DNA of 64,000 nucleotides from Streptomyces sp. SDr-06 (GCF_003324565.1 NZ_QOLA01000002.1:124001-188000); one strand, 5' to 3'. Numbered from the stretch's first letter, positions 35,675-45,524 are shown. Notes: a model not told the origin generated them from the sequence alone. A program made the numbers and translations.

Positions 35675-36985
35675 TCAGGCCGCGGGCAGCTCCACCACCG
35701 CCAGCGCGCCCCCGTCCGGGGCGTTGCGCAGGGTCACCTCCGCGCCGATGACCTGGGCCTGGCCGAGGGCGATGGTCAGGCCGAGGCCCGTGCCCTGGCC
35801 GCGTTCGCGCGCGCCGGTCACGAAGCGCTGGGGGCCCTCCTTCAGGAGGCGGTCGGGGAAGCCGGGGCCGTGGTCGCGCACGCTGATCGAGGTGCCGTCC
35901 ACCGTCACCTCGACGGGCTCGCGGCCGTGCCGCCGGGCGTTGGCGATGAGGTTGGCGACGATCCGTTCGAGGCGGCGCGCGTCGGTGCGCACGAGCGTGT
36001 CCGTCGCGACAAGGCCCTGGTCGGGGTCCTCCGCGCGCCTCAACTCCACGGCCGGTCCGCACCGTTGGAGGACGCTTTCCACGGTGCGGTCGAACGGCAG
36101 CACCTCCAGATGGGGCTCCTCGGCGTTGGCGTCGAGCCGGGCGACCTCCAGCAGGTCCTCGGTCAGGGTGCGCAGGGCCGCGACCCGGTCGCGCACCAGC
36201 TCGGTCGGGCGGCTCGGCGGCAGCAGTTCGGCGGCGGTGTGCAGACCGGTCAGCGGGGTGCGCAGCTCGTGCGCCACGTCCGCGGTGAAGCGCTGCTCGG
36301 CCTCCAGGCGGCGCTGGAGCGAGGCGGCCATGGTGTCGACCGCGCAGGCCAGTTCACCCACCTCGTCCTGGCGCCCGGTCGGCGCCGACTGGCCGATCCT
36401 GGCGTCGAGTTCACCCTGGCTGATGCGGCGCGCGGTGGCCGCGGCGGTGCGCAGCTCGCGGCTCAGCCTGCTGGCGAGACCGGCCCCGCCGAGCGCCGCG
36501 AGCCCGACCACGACCGCGCCCCACGCCACCAACTCGCTGTCCAGCTCCCGGAGTTCATTCACCGCGGCGTCCAGAGGTTGGCGCACCGAGAGGACTCGGT
36601 CCCCCACGGGTCGCGCGGCCCAGACGGCGGGGTGGGGGCCGTCCAGGTCCAGGTAGGTGCTCCGCTTTCCGCCGCGGGCGGAGGCGCGCAACGGCGCGGG
36701 CAGCGCGGGGTGGTCGAGCGCGGCCTCCGTGTCTCCGTGGTCCACCTGGCCGGTCAGCTCGTACAGCTGACGCACCCGGATGAGCTGCGCGGTCGCGGAC
36801 TCGCGGGCCGTCGCGGCGACCTGGGCGGCCCGCGACTGGTGGATGAGCAGGCCGATGGTGACGGCCACCAGGGCGCAGCCGGCCGCCAGGAGCGCCGCGA
36901 TCTTCCAGCGCAGACTCAGCCCCCGCGGCAGCCGACGGGCGCGGACGAGCAGCGTCCGGCACGCGTGCCCCAGGACCGCCGTCAT
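35675..36985 (-). CDS. HAMP-containing sensor histidine kinase without adjacent regulator
   Basis: This 436-residue kinase has two membrane helices (about 27-48 and 153-172) around an extracytoplasmic domain and a HAMP region (173-225). HisKA has RFTADVAHELRTPL (His239). The HATPase has IVANLIANARRHG, VRDHGPGFP and GQGTGLGLTIA. The ATG overlaps the stop of the lipoprotein gene in ATGA. No response regulator is adjacent, so it is an orphan that probably listens to the lipoprotein, as CseC does with CseA in the sigE system; that comparison is inference. Confidence 0.92.
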   Translation of the reverse strand: MTAVLGHACRTLLVRARRLPRGLSLRWKIAALLAAGCALVAVTIGLLIHQSRAAQVAATARESATAQLIRVRQLYELTGQVDHGDTEAALDHPALPAPLRASARGGKRSTYLDLDGPHPAVWAARPVGDRVLSVRQPLDAAVNELRELDSELVAWGAVVVGLAALGGAGLASRLSRELRTAAATARRISQGELDARIGQSAPTGRQDEVGELACAVDTMAASLQRRLEAEQRFTADVAHELRTPLTGLHTAAELLPPSRPTELVRDRVAALRTLTEDLLEVARLDANAEEPHLEVLPFDRTVESVLQRCGPAVELRRAEDPDQGLVATDTLVRTDARRLERIVANLIANARRHGREPVEVTVDGTSISVRDHGPGFPDRLLKEGPQRFVTGARERGQGTGLGLTIALGQAQVIGAEVTLRNAPDGGALAVVELPAA

Positions 36986-37719
36986 GAGGCACCCCGCGGT
37001 GTCCCGGCCGCGCCCGACCTCGCCGGACCCGGCGTGCCGGCCGTGTCCGGGTCTTGCTTGGGCAGGTTCTTGTACGTCTTGACGTTGCTCACGGTGGACA
37101 GGCGCACCCCGTCCCAGCGGTAGCGGACCGCCTGCTCGGCGCCGTCGTCCGCGGCGCCCCGCGTCACCAGGTCGGTGCCGACGGCCTCCACCGCCATGCG
37201 GGTTCCGGAGGTGTACAGGACGGGGACGATCCTCCCGGCCCGCGCCGTGTAGACGATCACGACCGTGCGGCGGCTCTCCACATCGGCCGCGATGATCAGT
37301 TCGGGCGAGCCGTCGTGGCCGGTCAGGTCGTGCAGGACCGGCGGGCGGATGCCCGGCCGCCCCGGGCGGTCGATCATCGGGAGCCGGGCGAGGCTCCTGC
37401 CGCGCGGATCGGCCTTGAGGATCTCCATCGGGTCCAGGCCCCGCAGTCCCTCCTTCGGCACCTTGGGCCCGTCGGCGAGCGGCACCGGCGGCTCCGCCTG
37501 GCCGGACGCCATCGCGCCGTCGCGCCGCGCGTCGTTCGTGTACCAGGCGGGCCACAGCTGCTCGGGGCTGGGCTGGAGGGCGACCGTCGTGGCGCGGGCG
37601 CCCTCCACCAGGCCGGACCGCGAACCGCAGCCGGAGAGGGCGAGCGCCACCGCGGCGACGCCGAGGGCGGCGACGCCCGCGAGGGCGGCCGCGCGGAGCA
37701 TCCGGAAGGTCTGGATCAT
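36982..37719 (-). CDS. lipoprotein coupled to the orphan kinase
   Basis: This 245-residue protein has a signal sequence and lipobox LALSGC (about 25-30). A mature domain follows with repeated beta segments (PPVLHDLTGHDGSPELIIAADVESRRTVVIVYT, AVEAVGTDLVTRG, VRYRWDGVRLSTV) resembling VCBS/FG-GAP-type repeats. It overlaps the kinase gene by four bases and is translated first. It is probably exported, anchored to the membrane, and modulates the kinase. No close family is recognised. Confidence 0.85.
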   Translation of the reverse strand: MIQTFRMLRAAALAGVAALGVAAVALALSGCGSRSGLVEGARATTVALQPSPEQLWPAWYTNDARRDGAMASGQAEPPVPLADGPKVPKEGLRGLDPMEILKADPRGRSLARLPMIDRPGRPGIRPPVLHDLTGHDGSPELIIAADVESRRTVVIVYTARAGRIVPVLYTSGTRMAVEAVGTDLVTRGAADDGAEQAVRYRWDGVRLSTVSNVKTYKNLPKQDPDTAGTPGPARSGAAGTPRGAS

Positions 37720-37919
37720 GGTGGGGTGCCGGGGTAGGGGAGACGGCCGGGGCGCCGGCTCGCCCGTCGACGGTAGGAGGGGATCATCACGGAAAGCGGG
37801 ACAACACGTAACAGCCGTGCGTACGCTCCGCACCGGCCGGCAGGTTCGGGACGTAGGGCCCTGCCGGAGGACTCTGGACATCCCGGCCGGACCCGGCCGC
37901 ATCACCGAGGGAGGAAGCC

Positions 37920-38249
37920 GTGGCATCGGCCGAACGGCTGACCGTGCAGACCACGACCGACAGTGCGGACAGGGCGGCGGCGCTCGCCCGGGGCGCGGTC
38001 GAGGCCCGCCTCGCGGCCTGCGCCCAGATCGCGGGCCCCGTCACCTCCGTCTACCACTGGGCGGGCGGCATCGAGACGGCACAGGAGTGGCAGGTCCTGT
38101 TCAAGACCACGGCCGCCCGCTACCCCGCGCTCGAACGCCATCTCCTCGCCGCCCACGACTACGAGACCCCCGAGATCATCGCGACCCCGGTGGTGGCCGG
38201 GAGCGCGGCCTACCTGTCCTGGATCACGGCCGAGACGGCCGAGCGATGA
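37920..38249 (+). CDS. cutA: divalent-cation tolerance protein CutA
   Basis: This 109-residue trimeric ferredoxin-like protein has the family pattern VEARLAACAQIAGPVTSVYHWAGGIE and LLAAHDYETPEIIATPV. The GTG start is preceded by GAGGGAGGAAG. Its cellular function is unsettled in general. The stop overlaps the next ATG in ATGA. Confidence 0.93.
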   Translation: MASAERLTVQTTTDSADRAAALARGAVEARLAACAQIAGPVTSVYHWAGGIETAQEWQVLFKTTAARYPALERHLLAAHDYETPEIIATPVVAGSAAYLSWITAETAER

Positions 38250-38701
38250 CCACCGCCGAGCCGTACCTCCCGTTCTTCGTGTACGGCACCCTCCGCCCCG
38301 GCCAGCGCTACTACCAGCGTTTTCTGCGCGGCCGTACGGTGTCCGAGCGCCCGGCGCTGCTGCGCGGCGCCCTGCTCTACGACGGCCCCGGCTATCCGTA
38401 CGCCATAGCCGGGGACGGCACCATCACCGGCACGCTCATCGAGGTCGCGCCCGCCGACCACGCCGAACTCCTCGCCGCGCTGGACGCGTTGGAGGACTAC
38501 CTCGGCCCCGGCCACCCCCGCAACGTCTACGACCGCCTGGTGCGCGACGTGCTGGTGGAAGGGCGGCCGGTACGGTCGTGGACCTATCTCGCCGCGCCCG
38601 GCCCGGCCCGCGAGCTGCTCGCGGGTGGCACCCCGATCCCCGGCGGCGACTGGCTCAGCCGGCCGGAGCGGCCCGCTCCACCCGTACCGCGCACACCTTG
38701 A
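38246..38701 (+). CDS. gamma-glutamylcyclotransferase (AIG2-fold) family protein
   Basis: This 151-residue protein has FFVYGTLRPGQRYYQRFL, the diagnostic YGTL substrate loop, and ALDALEDYLGPGHPRNVYDR with the catalytic Glu region. The fold is a small beta-barrel acting on gamma-glutamyl groups or amines; the substrate is unknown. It is coupled to cutA by ATGA and overlaps the 3' end of nasC by 47 bases. Confidence 0.9.
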   Translation: MTTAEPYLPFFVYGTLRPGQRYYQRFLRGRTVSERPALLRGALLYDGPGYPYAIAGDGTITGTLIEVAPADHAELLAALDALEDYLGPGHPRNVYDRLVRDVLVEGRPVRSWTYLAAPGPARELLAGGTPIPGGDWLSRPERPAPPVPRTP

Positions 38702-40760
38702 ACTCGGGCATCTTCGAGACCGGGTCGAGCGCCGGATTCGTCAGGTTGTTGGCCCGGCCCTCGCCCGCCCAGTGGAACGGCATGAACACGGTGTCCGAGC
38801 GGATGGCGGTCGTCACCCTGGCCGGGGCCGTGGCCCGCCCGCGCCGCGAGGTCACCGTCACCGCGTCGCCGTCGCCCACCCCGATCCGCCCGGCGAGCAG
38901 CGGGTGCATCTCCACGTATGCGCCGGGCGCCGCGGCGTTGAGCCCGGGCACGCGCCGGGTCTGCGCGCCCGACTGGTACTGGGCGAGCACGCGGCCCGTG
39001 GTGAGCACCACGGGATAGGCGGCGTCGGTCTCCTCGTCCGGTCCCCGGTGCGTGACCTCCACGAACCGGGCCCGCCCGTCCTCGGTGGCGAACCGGTCGA
39101 GGAACAGCCGGGGCGTCCCCGGATGCGCCTCCTCGGGACAGGGCCAGAACACCCCGTCCTCGGCCTCGATCCGGGCATAGCTGATTCCCGAGTAGTCCGC
39201 CGCCCCGCCCGCCGAGGCGCGCCGCAGCTCCTCGAACACCTCCTCGGGGTCGATCGGGAAGCCCTTCGCCGTCACCTCGCGACCCAGCTGCTCCGCGAGG
39301 GAGTTGAGCACCTGAAGGTCGCTGCGTACGCCCTCCGGGGGAGCCAGCGCCGCCCGCCGCAGCAGCACCCGGCCCTCCAGGTTGGTCGTCGTGCCGGTCT
39401 CCTCCGCCCACTGCGTCACCGGCAGCACGACGTCCGCGAGCGCGGCGGTCTCCGAGAGCACCACGTCCGCCACGACGAGGAAGTCCAGCGCGCGCAGCCT
39501 GCCCTCCACATGGGAGGCGCGCGGCGCCGACACGACCGGGTTGGACCCCATGACCAGCAAAGCCCTGACCTCGCCGCCCAGCGCGTCGAGGAGTTCGTAC
39601 GCGCTGCGCCCCGGGCCCGGCAGCGCGTCCGCCTCCACCCCCCACACGCCGGCCACGTGGGCCCGCGCCGCCGGGTCGGTCAGCTTGCGGTAGCCGGGCA
39701 ACTGGTCCGCCTTCTGCCCGTGTTCACGACCACCCTGGCCATTGCCCTGGCCGGTGAGGCAGCCGTATCCGGACAGCGGGCGGCCGGCCCGGCCGGTGGC
39801 CAGACAGAAGTTGATCCACGCGCCCACCGTGTCGGTGCCCTTGGCGTGCTGCTCGGCGCCGCGCGCGGTCAGCACCATCCCGTCCGGCGCGTCGCAGAAC
39901 ATCGCGACCGCGGCGCGGAGCCGGGGCACGGGCACACCCGTGATCCGCTCCACGTACTCCGGCCAGTGCGCCATCACCGCGGCCCGCGCCGCCTCCCATC
40001 CCGTCGTCCGCTCGCGCAGGAACTCCTCGTCCACGCGCCCCTCCGCCACCACCAGGTGCAGCAGGCCGAGCGCCAGGGCGAGGTCGGTGCCGGGGCGGGG
40101 CGCCAGATGCAGGTCGGCCTGCTCGGCCGTCTTCGTGCGGCGGGGGTCGATGACGATCAACCTGCCGCCGTTCTCGCGCAGTTCGCGCAGATGGCGCACC
40201 GCGGGAGGCATGGTCTCGGCGAGGTTCGACCCGGCCAGGATCACGCAGCCCGTCCGCGCCACGTCCGCCAGCGGGAACGGCAGCCCCCGGTCGACGCCGA
40301 ACGCCCGCTGGTGCGCGGCCGCCGCCGACGACATGCAGAACCGCCCGTTGTAGTCGATCTGCGAGGTGCCGAGCACCACCCGCGCGAACTTCCCCAGCGC
40401 GTACGCCTTCTCGTTGGTCAGCCCGCCCCCGCCGAACACCCCGACCGCGTCGGCCCCGTACCCCTGGCGTACGGCGCCGAGCCGCTCGGCGACCAGGCCC
40501 AGCGCCTCCTCCCAGGTGGCCGGTTCGAGACGGCCGGTGTCCGGGCGCCGGACCAGCGGTTCGGTGAGCCGGAGGCGGCGCGAGAGGAGCGCGGGCGCGG
40601 TGCTCCCCTTGCCGCACAGCGCGCCCCGGTTCACGGGGAAGTCCCGCGGCACCACGTCGAGCCCGCCGTCCGCCCCGCTCGCGGCCCGCAGCCCCATCCC
40701 GCACTGGAGCGAGCAGTACGGGCAGTGGGTGGGGGTCACGGGGGCGGCGTCGGTGAGCAT
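38655..40760 (-). CDS. nasC: assimilatory nitrate reductase catalytic subunit
   Basis: This 701-residue molybdopterin enzyme reduces nitrate to nitrite. Cys13, Cys16, Cys20 and Cys49 (THCPYCSLQCGM and GALCGKG) bind a [4Fe-4S] cluster. The bis-MGD domains show LGTSQIDYNGRFCMSSAA, MGSNPVVSAP and the C-terminal molydopterin-dinucleotide domain TTGRVLAQYQSGAQTRR. It is single-gene; its electron donor is probably the oxidoreductase at 25476 or the ferredoxin reductase system. The two GTTAC pentamers upstream have GlnR spacing. Confidence 0.95.
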   Translation of the reverse strand: MLTDAAPVTPTHCPYCSLQCGMGLRAASGADGGLDVVPRDFPVNRGALCGKGSTAPALLSRRLRLTEPLVRRPDTGRLEPATWEEALGLVAERLGAVRQGYGADAVGVFGGGGLTNEKAYALGKFARVVLGTSQIDYNGRFCMSSAAAAHQRAFGVDRGLPFPLADVARTGCVILAGSNLAETMPPAVRHLRELRENGGRLIVIDPRRTKTAEQADLHLAPRPGTDLALALGLLHLVVAEGRVDEEFLRERTTGWEAARAAVMAHWPEYVERITGVPVPRLRAAVAMFCDAPDGMVLTARGAEQHAKGTDTVGAWINFCLATGRAGRPLSGYGCLTGQGNGQGGREHGQKADQLPGYRKLTDPAARAHVAGVWGVEADALPGPGRSAYELLDALGGEVRALLVMGSNPVVSAPRASHVEGRLRALDFLVVADVVLSETAALADVVLPVTQWAEETGTTTNLEGRVLLRRAALAPPEGVRSDLQVLNSLAEQLGREVTAKGFPIDPEEVFEELRRASAGGAADYSGISYARIEAEDGVFWPCPEEAHPGTPRLFLDRFATEDGRARFVEVTHRGPDEETDAAYPVVLTTGRVLAQYQSGAQTRRVPGLNAAAPGAYVEMHPLLAGRIGVGDGDAVTVTSRRGRATAPARVTTAIRSDTVFMPFHWAGEGRANNLTNPALDPVSKMPEFKVCAVRVERAAPAG

Positions 40761-40783
40761 GCCCTCCAGCCTGCGCCGACCGT

Positions 40784-40810
40784 GTTACGCCCGCCCCGCC
40801 CGCGGGTTAC
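40784..40810. promoter_or_regulatory. GlnR-type repeat before nasC
   Basis: GTTAC (40784-40788) and GTTAC (40806-40810) are exactly 22 bases apart, the a-site spacing of a GlnR double box. The b-site between them (CCCGC) is a poor match. It lies 23 bases before the nasC start. Confidence 0.45.
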
Positions 40811-40828
40811 GCCCCCGGTGCGGCGGGC

Positions 40829-41554
40829 TCATTTCGTCGGCGGGGCGGTGGTGAGGGGGTGGTCGTCACCGGCCTCCAGCGCCCGCGCGATCCCGGGTTC
40901 CCTGGGGCCGAGGAAGGTGGGATCGGGGTGGAAGGTCGCGTCCAGGAGGGCCTTGCCCGCGGCGAACACCTCGCGGGTGCCGCCGTAGTACCAGGTCAGG
41001 TCGTGGGCGGCGGCGACGCCGACGCCGTACGACCGCACCCCCGCGGCCTCGCACAGCGCGACCGCGCGCCGGATGTGGAAGCCCTGGCTGACCAGGACGG
41101 CCCGGTCCACGCCGAAGATCTTCTTGGCCCGGACGCACGAATCCCAGGTGTCGAACCCCGCATAGTCGCCGACCACGCTCCTGTCCGGCACGCCGTGCTG
41201 GACGAGGTAGCCGCGCATCGCGTCGGGCTCGTCGTAGCCGGGCCTGCTGTTGTCGCCGGTGACCAGGACCGCCCTCACCTTTCCCGCCCGGTACAACCGC
41301 ACCGCCGCGTCGAGGCGGTCGGCGAGGTAGGGCGAGGGCCTGCCGTCCCGCAGGCCGGCGCCGAACACCACGGCGACCCCGGACGCGGGAGCGTCGGCCA
41401 CCGTGCCGATCCGGTCGCTCGTCGTCGTGTACAGCCAGGTGGAGGGGGCGAGCGCGAGCACGCATCCGGCGACGACCCCTTGCACGAGACGCCTGCGGCC
41501 CGCGCGGGTGCGCGGCAGGCGGGGTCGCTTCAGTCGGATGCGCGGGCGCGGCAC
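40829..41554 (-). CDS. SanA/YdcF-like DUF218 membrane protein
   Basis: This 241-residue protein has a basic N terminus and a membrane segment (about 22-42). The DUF218 domain has VAVVFGAGLRDGRPSPYLADRLDAA, VRAVLVTGDNSRPGYDEPDAM, DTWDSCVRAKKIFGVDRAVLVSQGFHIRRAV. SanA proteins act in envelope barrier function; the biochemical role is not established. The GTG start is preceded by AGGGGGA. An upstream in-frame extension to 41752 lacks such support. It lies between nasC and the chelatase. Confidence 0.88.
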   Translation of the reverse strand: MPRPRIRLKRPRLPRTRAGRRRLVQGVVAGCVLALAPSTWLYTTTSDRIGTVADAPASGVAVVFGAGLRDGRPSPYLADRLDAAVRLYRAGKVRAVLVTGDNSRPGYDEPDAMRGYLVQHGVPDRSVVGDYAGFDTWDSCVRAKKIFGVDRAVLVSQGFHIRRAVALCEAAGVRSYGVGVAAAHDLTWYYGGTREVFAAGKALLDATFHPDPTFLGPREPGIARALEAGDDHPLTTAPPTK

Positions 41555-41715
41555 GGGTCCCCCTGGTGATCTTCTCCGGCGTACGGCGTGATCTTCGGCG
41601 GCGTACGACGGAAGGGACGCCGCGGGCGGAGGTCCGGTTCGCCGTCGGAACGCTTTGTACAGCTCTGTGACACGGCCCCGCCCGCACCCGCGTCCCCTCG
41701 GCCCCGTGAGGCCAT

Positions 41716-41753
41716 GGAAAACACCTGTCACCGCCGCGCAACGACCCGGCAAC
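41716..41753. promoter_or_regulatory. GlnR-type box before the chelatase gene
   Basis: GGAAA-n6-GTCAC-n6-GCAAC-n6-GCAAC follows the 11-base phasing of the GlnR consensus, with GTCAC as an a-site and GCAAC as a b-site. It lies 23 bases before the ATG, the same distance as in nasC and the nir operon. Confidence 0.5.
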
Positions 41754-41775
41754 GTGTGCCCGGCAGGATCGGTCC

Positions 41776-42732
41776 ATGACGGAGACGGAGACGAGCCACC
41801 CCTTTCCGCGGTCCCGGCCCCAGCCCGTGGCGGAGGGCGGACCCCGCCCCGAACCCCGAGCCCAGGCCCTCACGCTCGACACCACCGCGGAGCTCCTCAC
41901 CCGCATCACGGCCCAACTGGGCAGTCGGCTCGGCCACCTGCGACTGAACGGAACCCGCACCTCCATGACGCCCATCGACCGCCCCGCCCTCGTCGCCGTC
42001 GCGCACGGCAGCCGGGACCCCGGCGCGCTGCGGACGGTCACCGCGCTCCTGGACCGGGTCCGCGAACTGCGCCCGGGCCTCGACGTCCGCCTCGGCCACA
42101 TCGAGCTGAACCGTCCGCTGCTGCCCGACACCCTGGACGGCCTGCGCGGGGAGGCCGTGGTGGTGCCTTTGCTGCTCGGCCGCGGGCACCACGTCAAGCA
42201 CGACGTCCCGCACGCCCTCGCCACCGCGGGCCGCCACCTCGGCGCCCGCGTCGCGGCCCCGCTCGGCCCGCATCCGCTGCTGGTCGAAGCGCTGTACGGG
42301 CGGCTGATGGAGGCGGGCTGGCAGCTCGACGCGGGTGCCGTGCGCGGCGCCGGGATCGTCCTGGCCGCCGCCGGATCGCGCGACCCGGACTCCGCCGCCG
42401 ACACCCGCCGCACCGCCCAGCTCCTGAGCGAGCGCCTCGGCGGGGTGCCGGTGCTGCCCGCCTACGCCTCCGCCGCCTCACCCACCGTGCCCGAGGCGCT
42501 GCGCGCGCTCGCCGCGCGCGGCAGGCACCGGGTCGCGGTCGCCTCGTACTTCACCGCCCCGGGACGCTTCGCGACGCAGAGCGCGGCCGCGGCGCCGTGG
42601 CTCGCGGCCGCGCCCCTGGGAGCGCATCCGGCCATGGCCAGGCTCGTACTGCACCGCTACGACGAGGCGTTGGCGCGAACGGCGGCGCGCGACGCGGACG
42701 CCGCGCCCGCCGCCGCGCTCGTCTCCGCCTGA
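41776..42732 (+). CDS. sirohydrochlorin chelatase (CbiX/SirB-like)
   Basis: This 318-residue protein has two related CbiX-type halves: [21 protein letters not shown] with the catalytic His, [18 protein letters not shown], and [20 protein letters not shown] with [17 protein letters not shown]. It would insert iron into sirohydrochlorin to make siroheme for NirB; cobalt chelation for cobalamin is the alternative. The first ~60 residues precede the usual start and an ATG at 41968 (MTPIDRP) could be used instead. The GlnR-type box favours a nitrogen role. Confidence 0.85.
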   Translation: MTETETSHPFPRSRPQPVAEGGPRPEPRAQALTLDTTAELLTRITAQLGSRLGHLRLNGTRTSMTPIDRPALVAVAHGSRDPGALRTVTALLDRVRELRPGLDVRLGHIELNRPLLPDTLDGLRGEAVVVPLLLGRGHHVKHDVPHALATAGRHLGARVAAPLGPHPLLVEALYGRLMEAGWQLDAGAVRGAGIVLAAAGSRDPDSAADTRRTAQLLSERLGGVPVLPAYASAASPTVPEALRALAARGRHRVAVASYFTAPGRFATQSAAAAPWLAAAPLGAHPAMARLVLHRYDEALARTAARDADAAPAAALVSA

Positions 42733-42820
42733 ACCCGGCCCCGGGGGCGCGGGTCCGCGCGGCCGCCGTCGCGCGGTCGGCCTCGACGCCCCCTTGAGCC
42801 CAGTTGTCGGCGACTCCGTT

Positions 42821-42826
42821 TACTGT
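42821..42826 (+). promoter_or_regulatory. -10 box for a leaderless dgt transcript
   Basis: TACTGT ends six bases before the dgt ATG at 42833, which fits transcription starting at or near the start codon. No clear -35 box. Confidence 0.45.
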
Positions 42827-42832
42827 CGGTGC

Positions 42833-44152
42833 ATGGAGTTCTACGCCGAGGCCGACACCGAACGCTGGGCCGCCGAGCCCGACAAGCGGCCCGGCCGCAC
42901 CGCCTTCCAGCGCGATCGCGCGCGCGTGCTGCACTCGGGGGCGCTGCGCCGCCTCTCCGGCAAGACCCAGGTCGTCACGCCGGGCTCGCTTCCCCGGGCT
43001 CTCGGCGCCACCCGAGCGGGAGCGACCCCGATCCAGGCCTGGGACGCGAGCCCGCGCACCCGGCTCACGCATTCGCTGGAGTGCGCGCAGGTCGGCCGCG
43101 AGCTGGGCGCCGCCCTCGGCTGCGACCCGGACCTGGTCGAAGCCGCCTGCCTCGCCCACGACATGGGCCACCCGCCGTTCGGCCACAACGGCGAGCAGGC
43201 GCTCAACGACTTCGCCAAGGACATCGGCGGCTTCGAGGGCAACGCCCAGTCGCTGCGCCTGCTCACCCGGCTCGAACCGAAGCGCTTCGTGCGCTCGTCG
43301 GTGACCGGGGAGCCCGTCAGCGTCGGCCTCAACCTCACCCGCGCCGCCCTGGACGCGGCCACCAAGTACCCCTGGGCGCGCGGCGGTCACCCCAGCGACC
43401 CGGCCTCGGTGAAGTTCGGTGTGTACGAGGACGACCTGCCGGTCTTCGCTTGGGTCAGGGAGGGCGCCGCGCCCTACCGCAAGTGCTTCGAGGCCCAGGT
43501 CATGGACTGGTCGGACGATGTGGCGTACTCGGTCCACGACTTCGAGGACGGCCTGCACGCCGGCCACGTCGACCCCCGCGCGCTCCGCTCCGCAACCGAG
43601 CGGGCCGACATCTGGCGGGTCGCCATCGGCCGGTATGTGCCCGCCGACACCGATCCGCAGGAGCTGACCGAGGCGCTGGAGCGGCTCATCGAGCAGGACT
43701 GGTGGCCGCACGGCTACGACGGCTCGGCGGTCTCCCAGGCCCGGCTCAAGGACGCCACCAGCCAGCTCATCGGCCGGTTCTGCCTGGCCGCCGAGGGCGC
43801 CACCCGCGCGGCCTTCGGCACCGGCCACCTCACCCGGTACGGCGCGGAGCTCGTCGTGCCGCGCGCCGCCCGCAACGAATGCGCCGTGCTGAAGGCGGTG
43901 GCCGACCGCTATGTCATGCAGCGCGACGAGCAGGAGCGGCTCCGGGCCGACCAGCGCGTCGTGCTGGCCGAGCTCGCCGACGCGCTGACCGCCCGGGCCC
44001 CCTTCGAAGGACTCGACCCGCAGTTCCGCGCGCTGTACGACGAGGCGGACGACGACCGCACGAGGAAGCGGGTGATCGTCGACCAGATCGCCTCGCTCAC
44101 CGACGCGGCCGCCCGCTCGCTCCACTCCAGACTTACCGTGCACCACCGGTAA
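42833..44152 (+). CDS. dgt: deoxyguanosinetriphosphate triphosphohydrolase family protein
   Basis: This 439-residue HD-domain enzyme removes triphosphate from dNTPs. Metal ligands are visible: [14 protein letters not shown] (H), [20 protein letters not shown] (HD) and [17 protein letters not shown] (second Asp). The start [26 protein letters not shown] is typical. It is followed by the ferredoxin reductase and dnaG on the same strand, about 110 bases away. Confidence 0.95.
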   Translation: MEFYAEADTERWAAEPDKRPGRTAFQRDRARVLHSGALRRLSGKTQVVTPGSLPRALGATRAGATPIQAWDASPRTRLTHSLECAQVGRELGAALGCDPDLVEAACLAHDMGHPPFGHNGEQALNDFAKDIGGFEGNAQSLRLLTRLEPKRFVRSSVTGEPVSVGLNLTRAALDAATKYPWARGGHPSDPASVKFGVYEDDLPVFAWVREGAAPYRKCFEAQVMDWSDDVAYSVHDFEDGLHAGHVDPRALRSATERADIWRVAIGRYVPADTDPQELTEALERLIEQDWWPHGYDGSAVSQARLKDATSQLIGRFCLAAEGATRAAFGTGHLTRYGAELVVPRAARNECAVLKAVADRYVMQRDEQERLRADQRVVLAELADALTARAPFEGLDPQFRALYDEADDDRTRKRVIVDQIASLTDAAARSLHSRLTVHHR

Positions 44153-44261
44153 TCCCAGCCGCCCCGGCGTCCCAACGGAGCAAGCCCTCTTCCCCCATCA
44201 CGCTCCGTGCGGGACGCTCGCAGGTGGCGGCGCCGCGCAGCAAGCACCGAGGAGGCATCAA

Positions 44262-45524
44262 GTGGTCGACGCAGATCGGACATTCGTCATTGTCGGAGGC
44301 GGTCTCGCGGGGGCGAAAGCCGCCGAGACCCTCCGCGCCGAAGGGTTCAACGGGCGGGTGATCCTCATCGGTGACGAGCGCGAGCACCCTTACGAACGGC
44401 CGCCCCTGTCCAAGGGGTTCCTGGCCGGCAAGGAAGACCGGGACAGCGTCTTCGTGCACGAGCCCGCCTGGTACGCGAGCAAGGACATCGAGCTCCACCT
44501 CGGCCAGACCGTCACCGCGATCGACCGCGGGGCCAGGACGGTCCGGCTCGGCGACGGCACTCTGATCCAGTACGACCGGCTGCTGCTGGCCACCGGCGCC
44601 GAGCCGCGCCGCCTGGACATCCCCGGCACCGGGCTGGCGGGCGTCCACCACCTGCGCCGCCTCGCCCACGCCGAGCGGCTGCGGCACGTCCTGAAGGCGC
44701 TCGGCCGCGACAACGGCCACCTCGTGATCTCGGGGGCCGGCTGGATCGGCCTGGAGGTCGCGGCCGCGGCCCGGGGATACGGCGCCGAGGTCACCGTCGT
44801 GGAGCCGGAGGCCACCCCGCTGCACAACGTCATCGGCCCCGAGCTCGGCCAGCTCTTCGCCGACCTGCACGCCGAGCACGGGGTGCGCTTCCACTTCGGC
44901 GCCCGCCTCACCGAGATCGTCGGCCAGGACGGCATGGTGCTCGCCGCCCGCACCGACGACGGCGAGGAGCACCCGGCGCACGACGTGCTCGCCGCGATCG
45001 GCGCCGCCCCGCGCACCTCGCTCGCCGAGACGGCGGGCCTGGCCATGGTCGACCGGGCGCACGGCGGGGGCATCGCCGTGGACGCCTCGCTGCGCACCTC
45101 GGACCCCGACATCTTCGCGGCGGGCGACGTGGCCGCCGTCCACCACCCGCTGCTCGGCACCCGGCTGCGCGTCGAGCACTGGGCCAACGCCCTCAACGGC
45201 GGCCCGGCCGCCGCCCGCTCGATGCTGGACCAGGAGGTCTCCTACGACCGGGTCCCCTACTTCTTCTCCGACCAGTACGACCTCGGCCTCGAATACTCGG
45301 GCTGGGCGCCCCCGGGCTCCTACGACCAGGTGGTGATCCGGGGGGACGCGGGCAAGCGCGAGTTCATCGCGTTCTGGCTCAAGGACCGCCGGGTGCTCGC
45401 CGGGATGAACGTGAACGTGTGGGATGTCACAGAGCCCATCCAGGCCCTCATCCGGGGCGGGGCCCAGGTGGACACCGAGGCGCTGGCCGATCCGGCCGTC
45501 GCACTCGGCTCCCTCGCACCCTGA
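44262..45524 (+). CDS. FAD-dependent ferredoxin/rubredoxin-type reductase
   Basis: This 420-residue flavoprotein has TFVIVGGGLAGAKAAETLR for FAD, PYERPPLSKGFLAG, GHLVISGAGWIGLEVAAAARGYGAEVTVVE for NAD and DIFAAGDVAAVHHPLLG. A C-terminal reductase domain follows. It transfers electrons from NAD(P)H to a ferredoxin or redox partner, for example for a P450 or nitrate reductase. The GTG is preceded by GAGGAGG. It lies between dgt and dnaG. Confidence 0.92.
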   Translation: MVDADRTFVIVGGGLAGAKAAETLRAEGFNGRVILIGDEREHPYERPPLSKGFLAGKEDRDSVFVHEPAWYASKDIELHLGQTVTAIDRGARTVRLGDGTLIQYDRLLLATGAEPRRLDIPGTGLAGVHHLRRLAHAERLRHVLKALGRDNGHLVISGAGWIGLEVAAAARGYGAEVTVVEPEATPLHNVIGPELGQLFADLHAEHGVRFHFGARLTEIVGQDGMVLAARTDDGEEHPAHDVLAAIGAAPRTSLAETAGLAMVDRAHGGGIAVDASLRTSDPDIFAAGDVAAVHHPLLGTRLRVEHWANALNGGPAAARSMLDQEVSYDRVPYFFSDQYDLGLEYSGWAPPGSYDQVVIRGDAGKREFIAFWLKDRRVLAGMNVNVWDVTEPIQALIRGGAQVDTEALADPAVALGSLAP

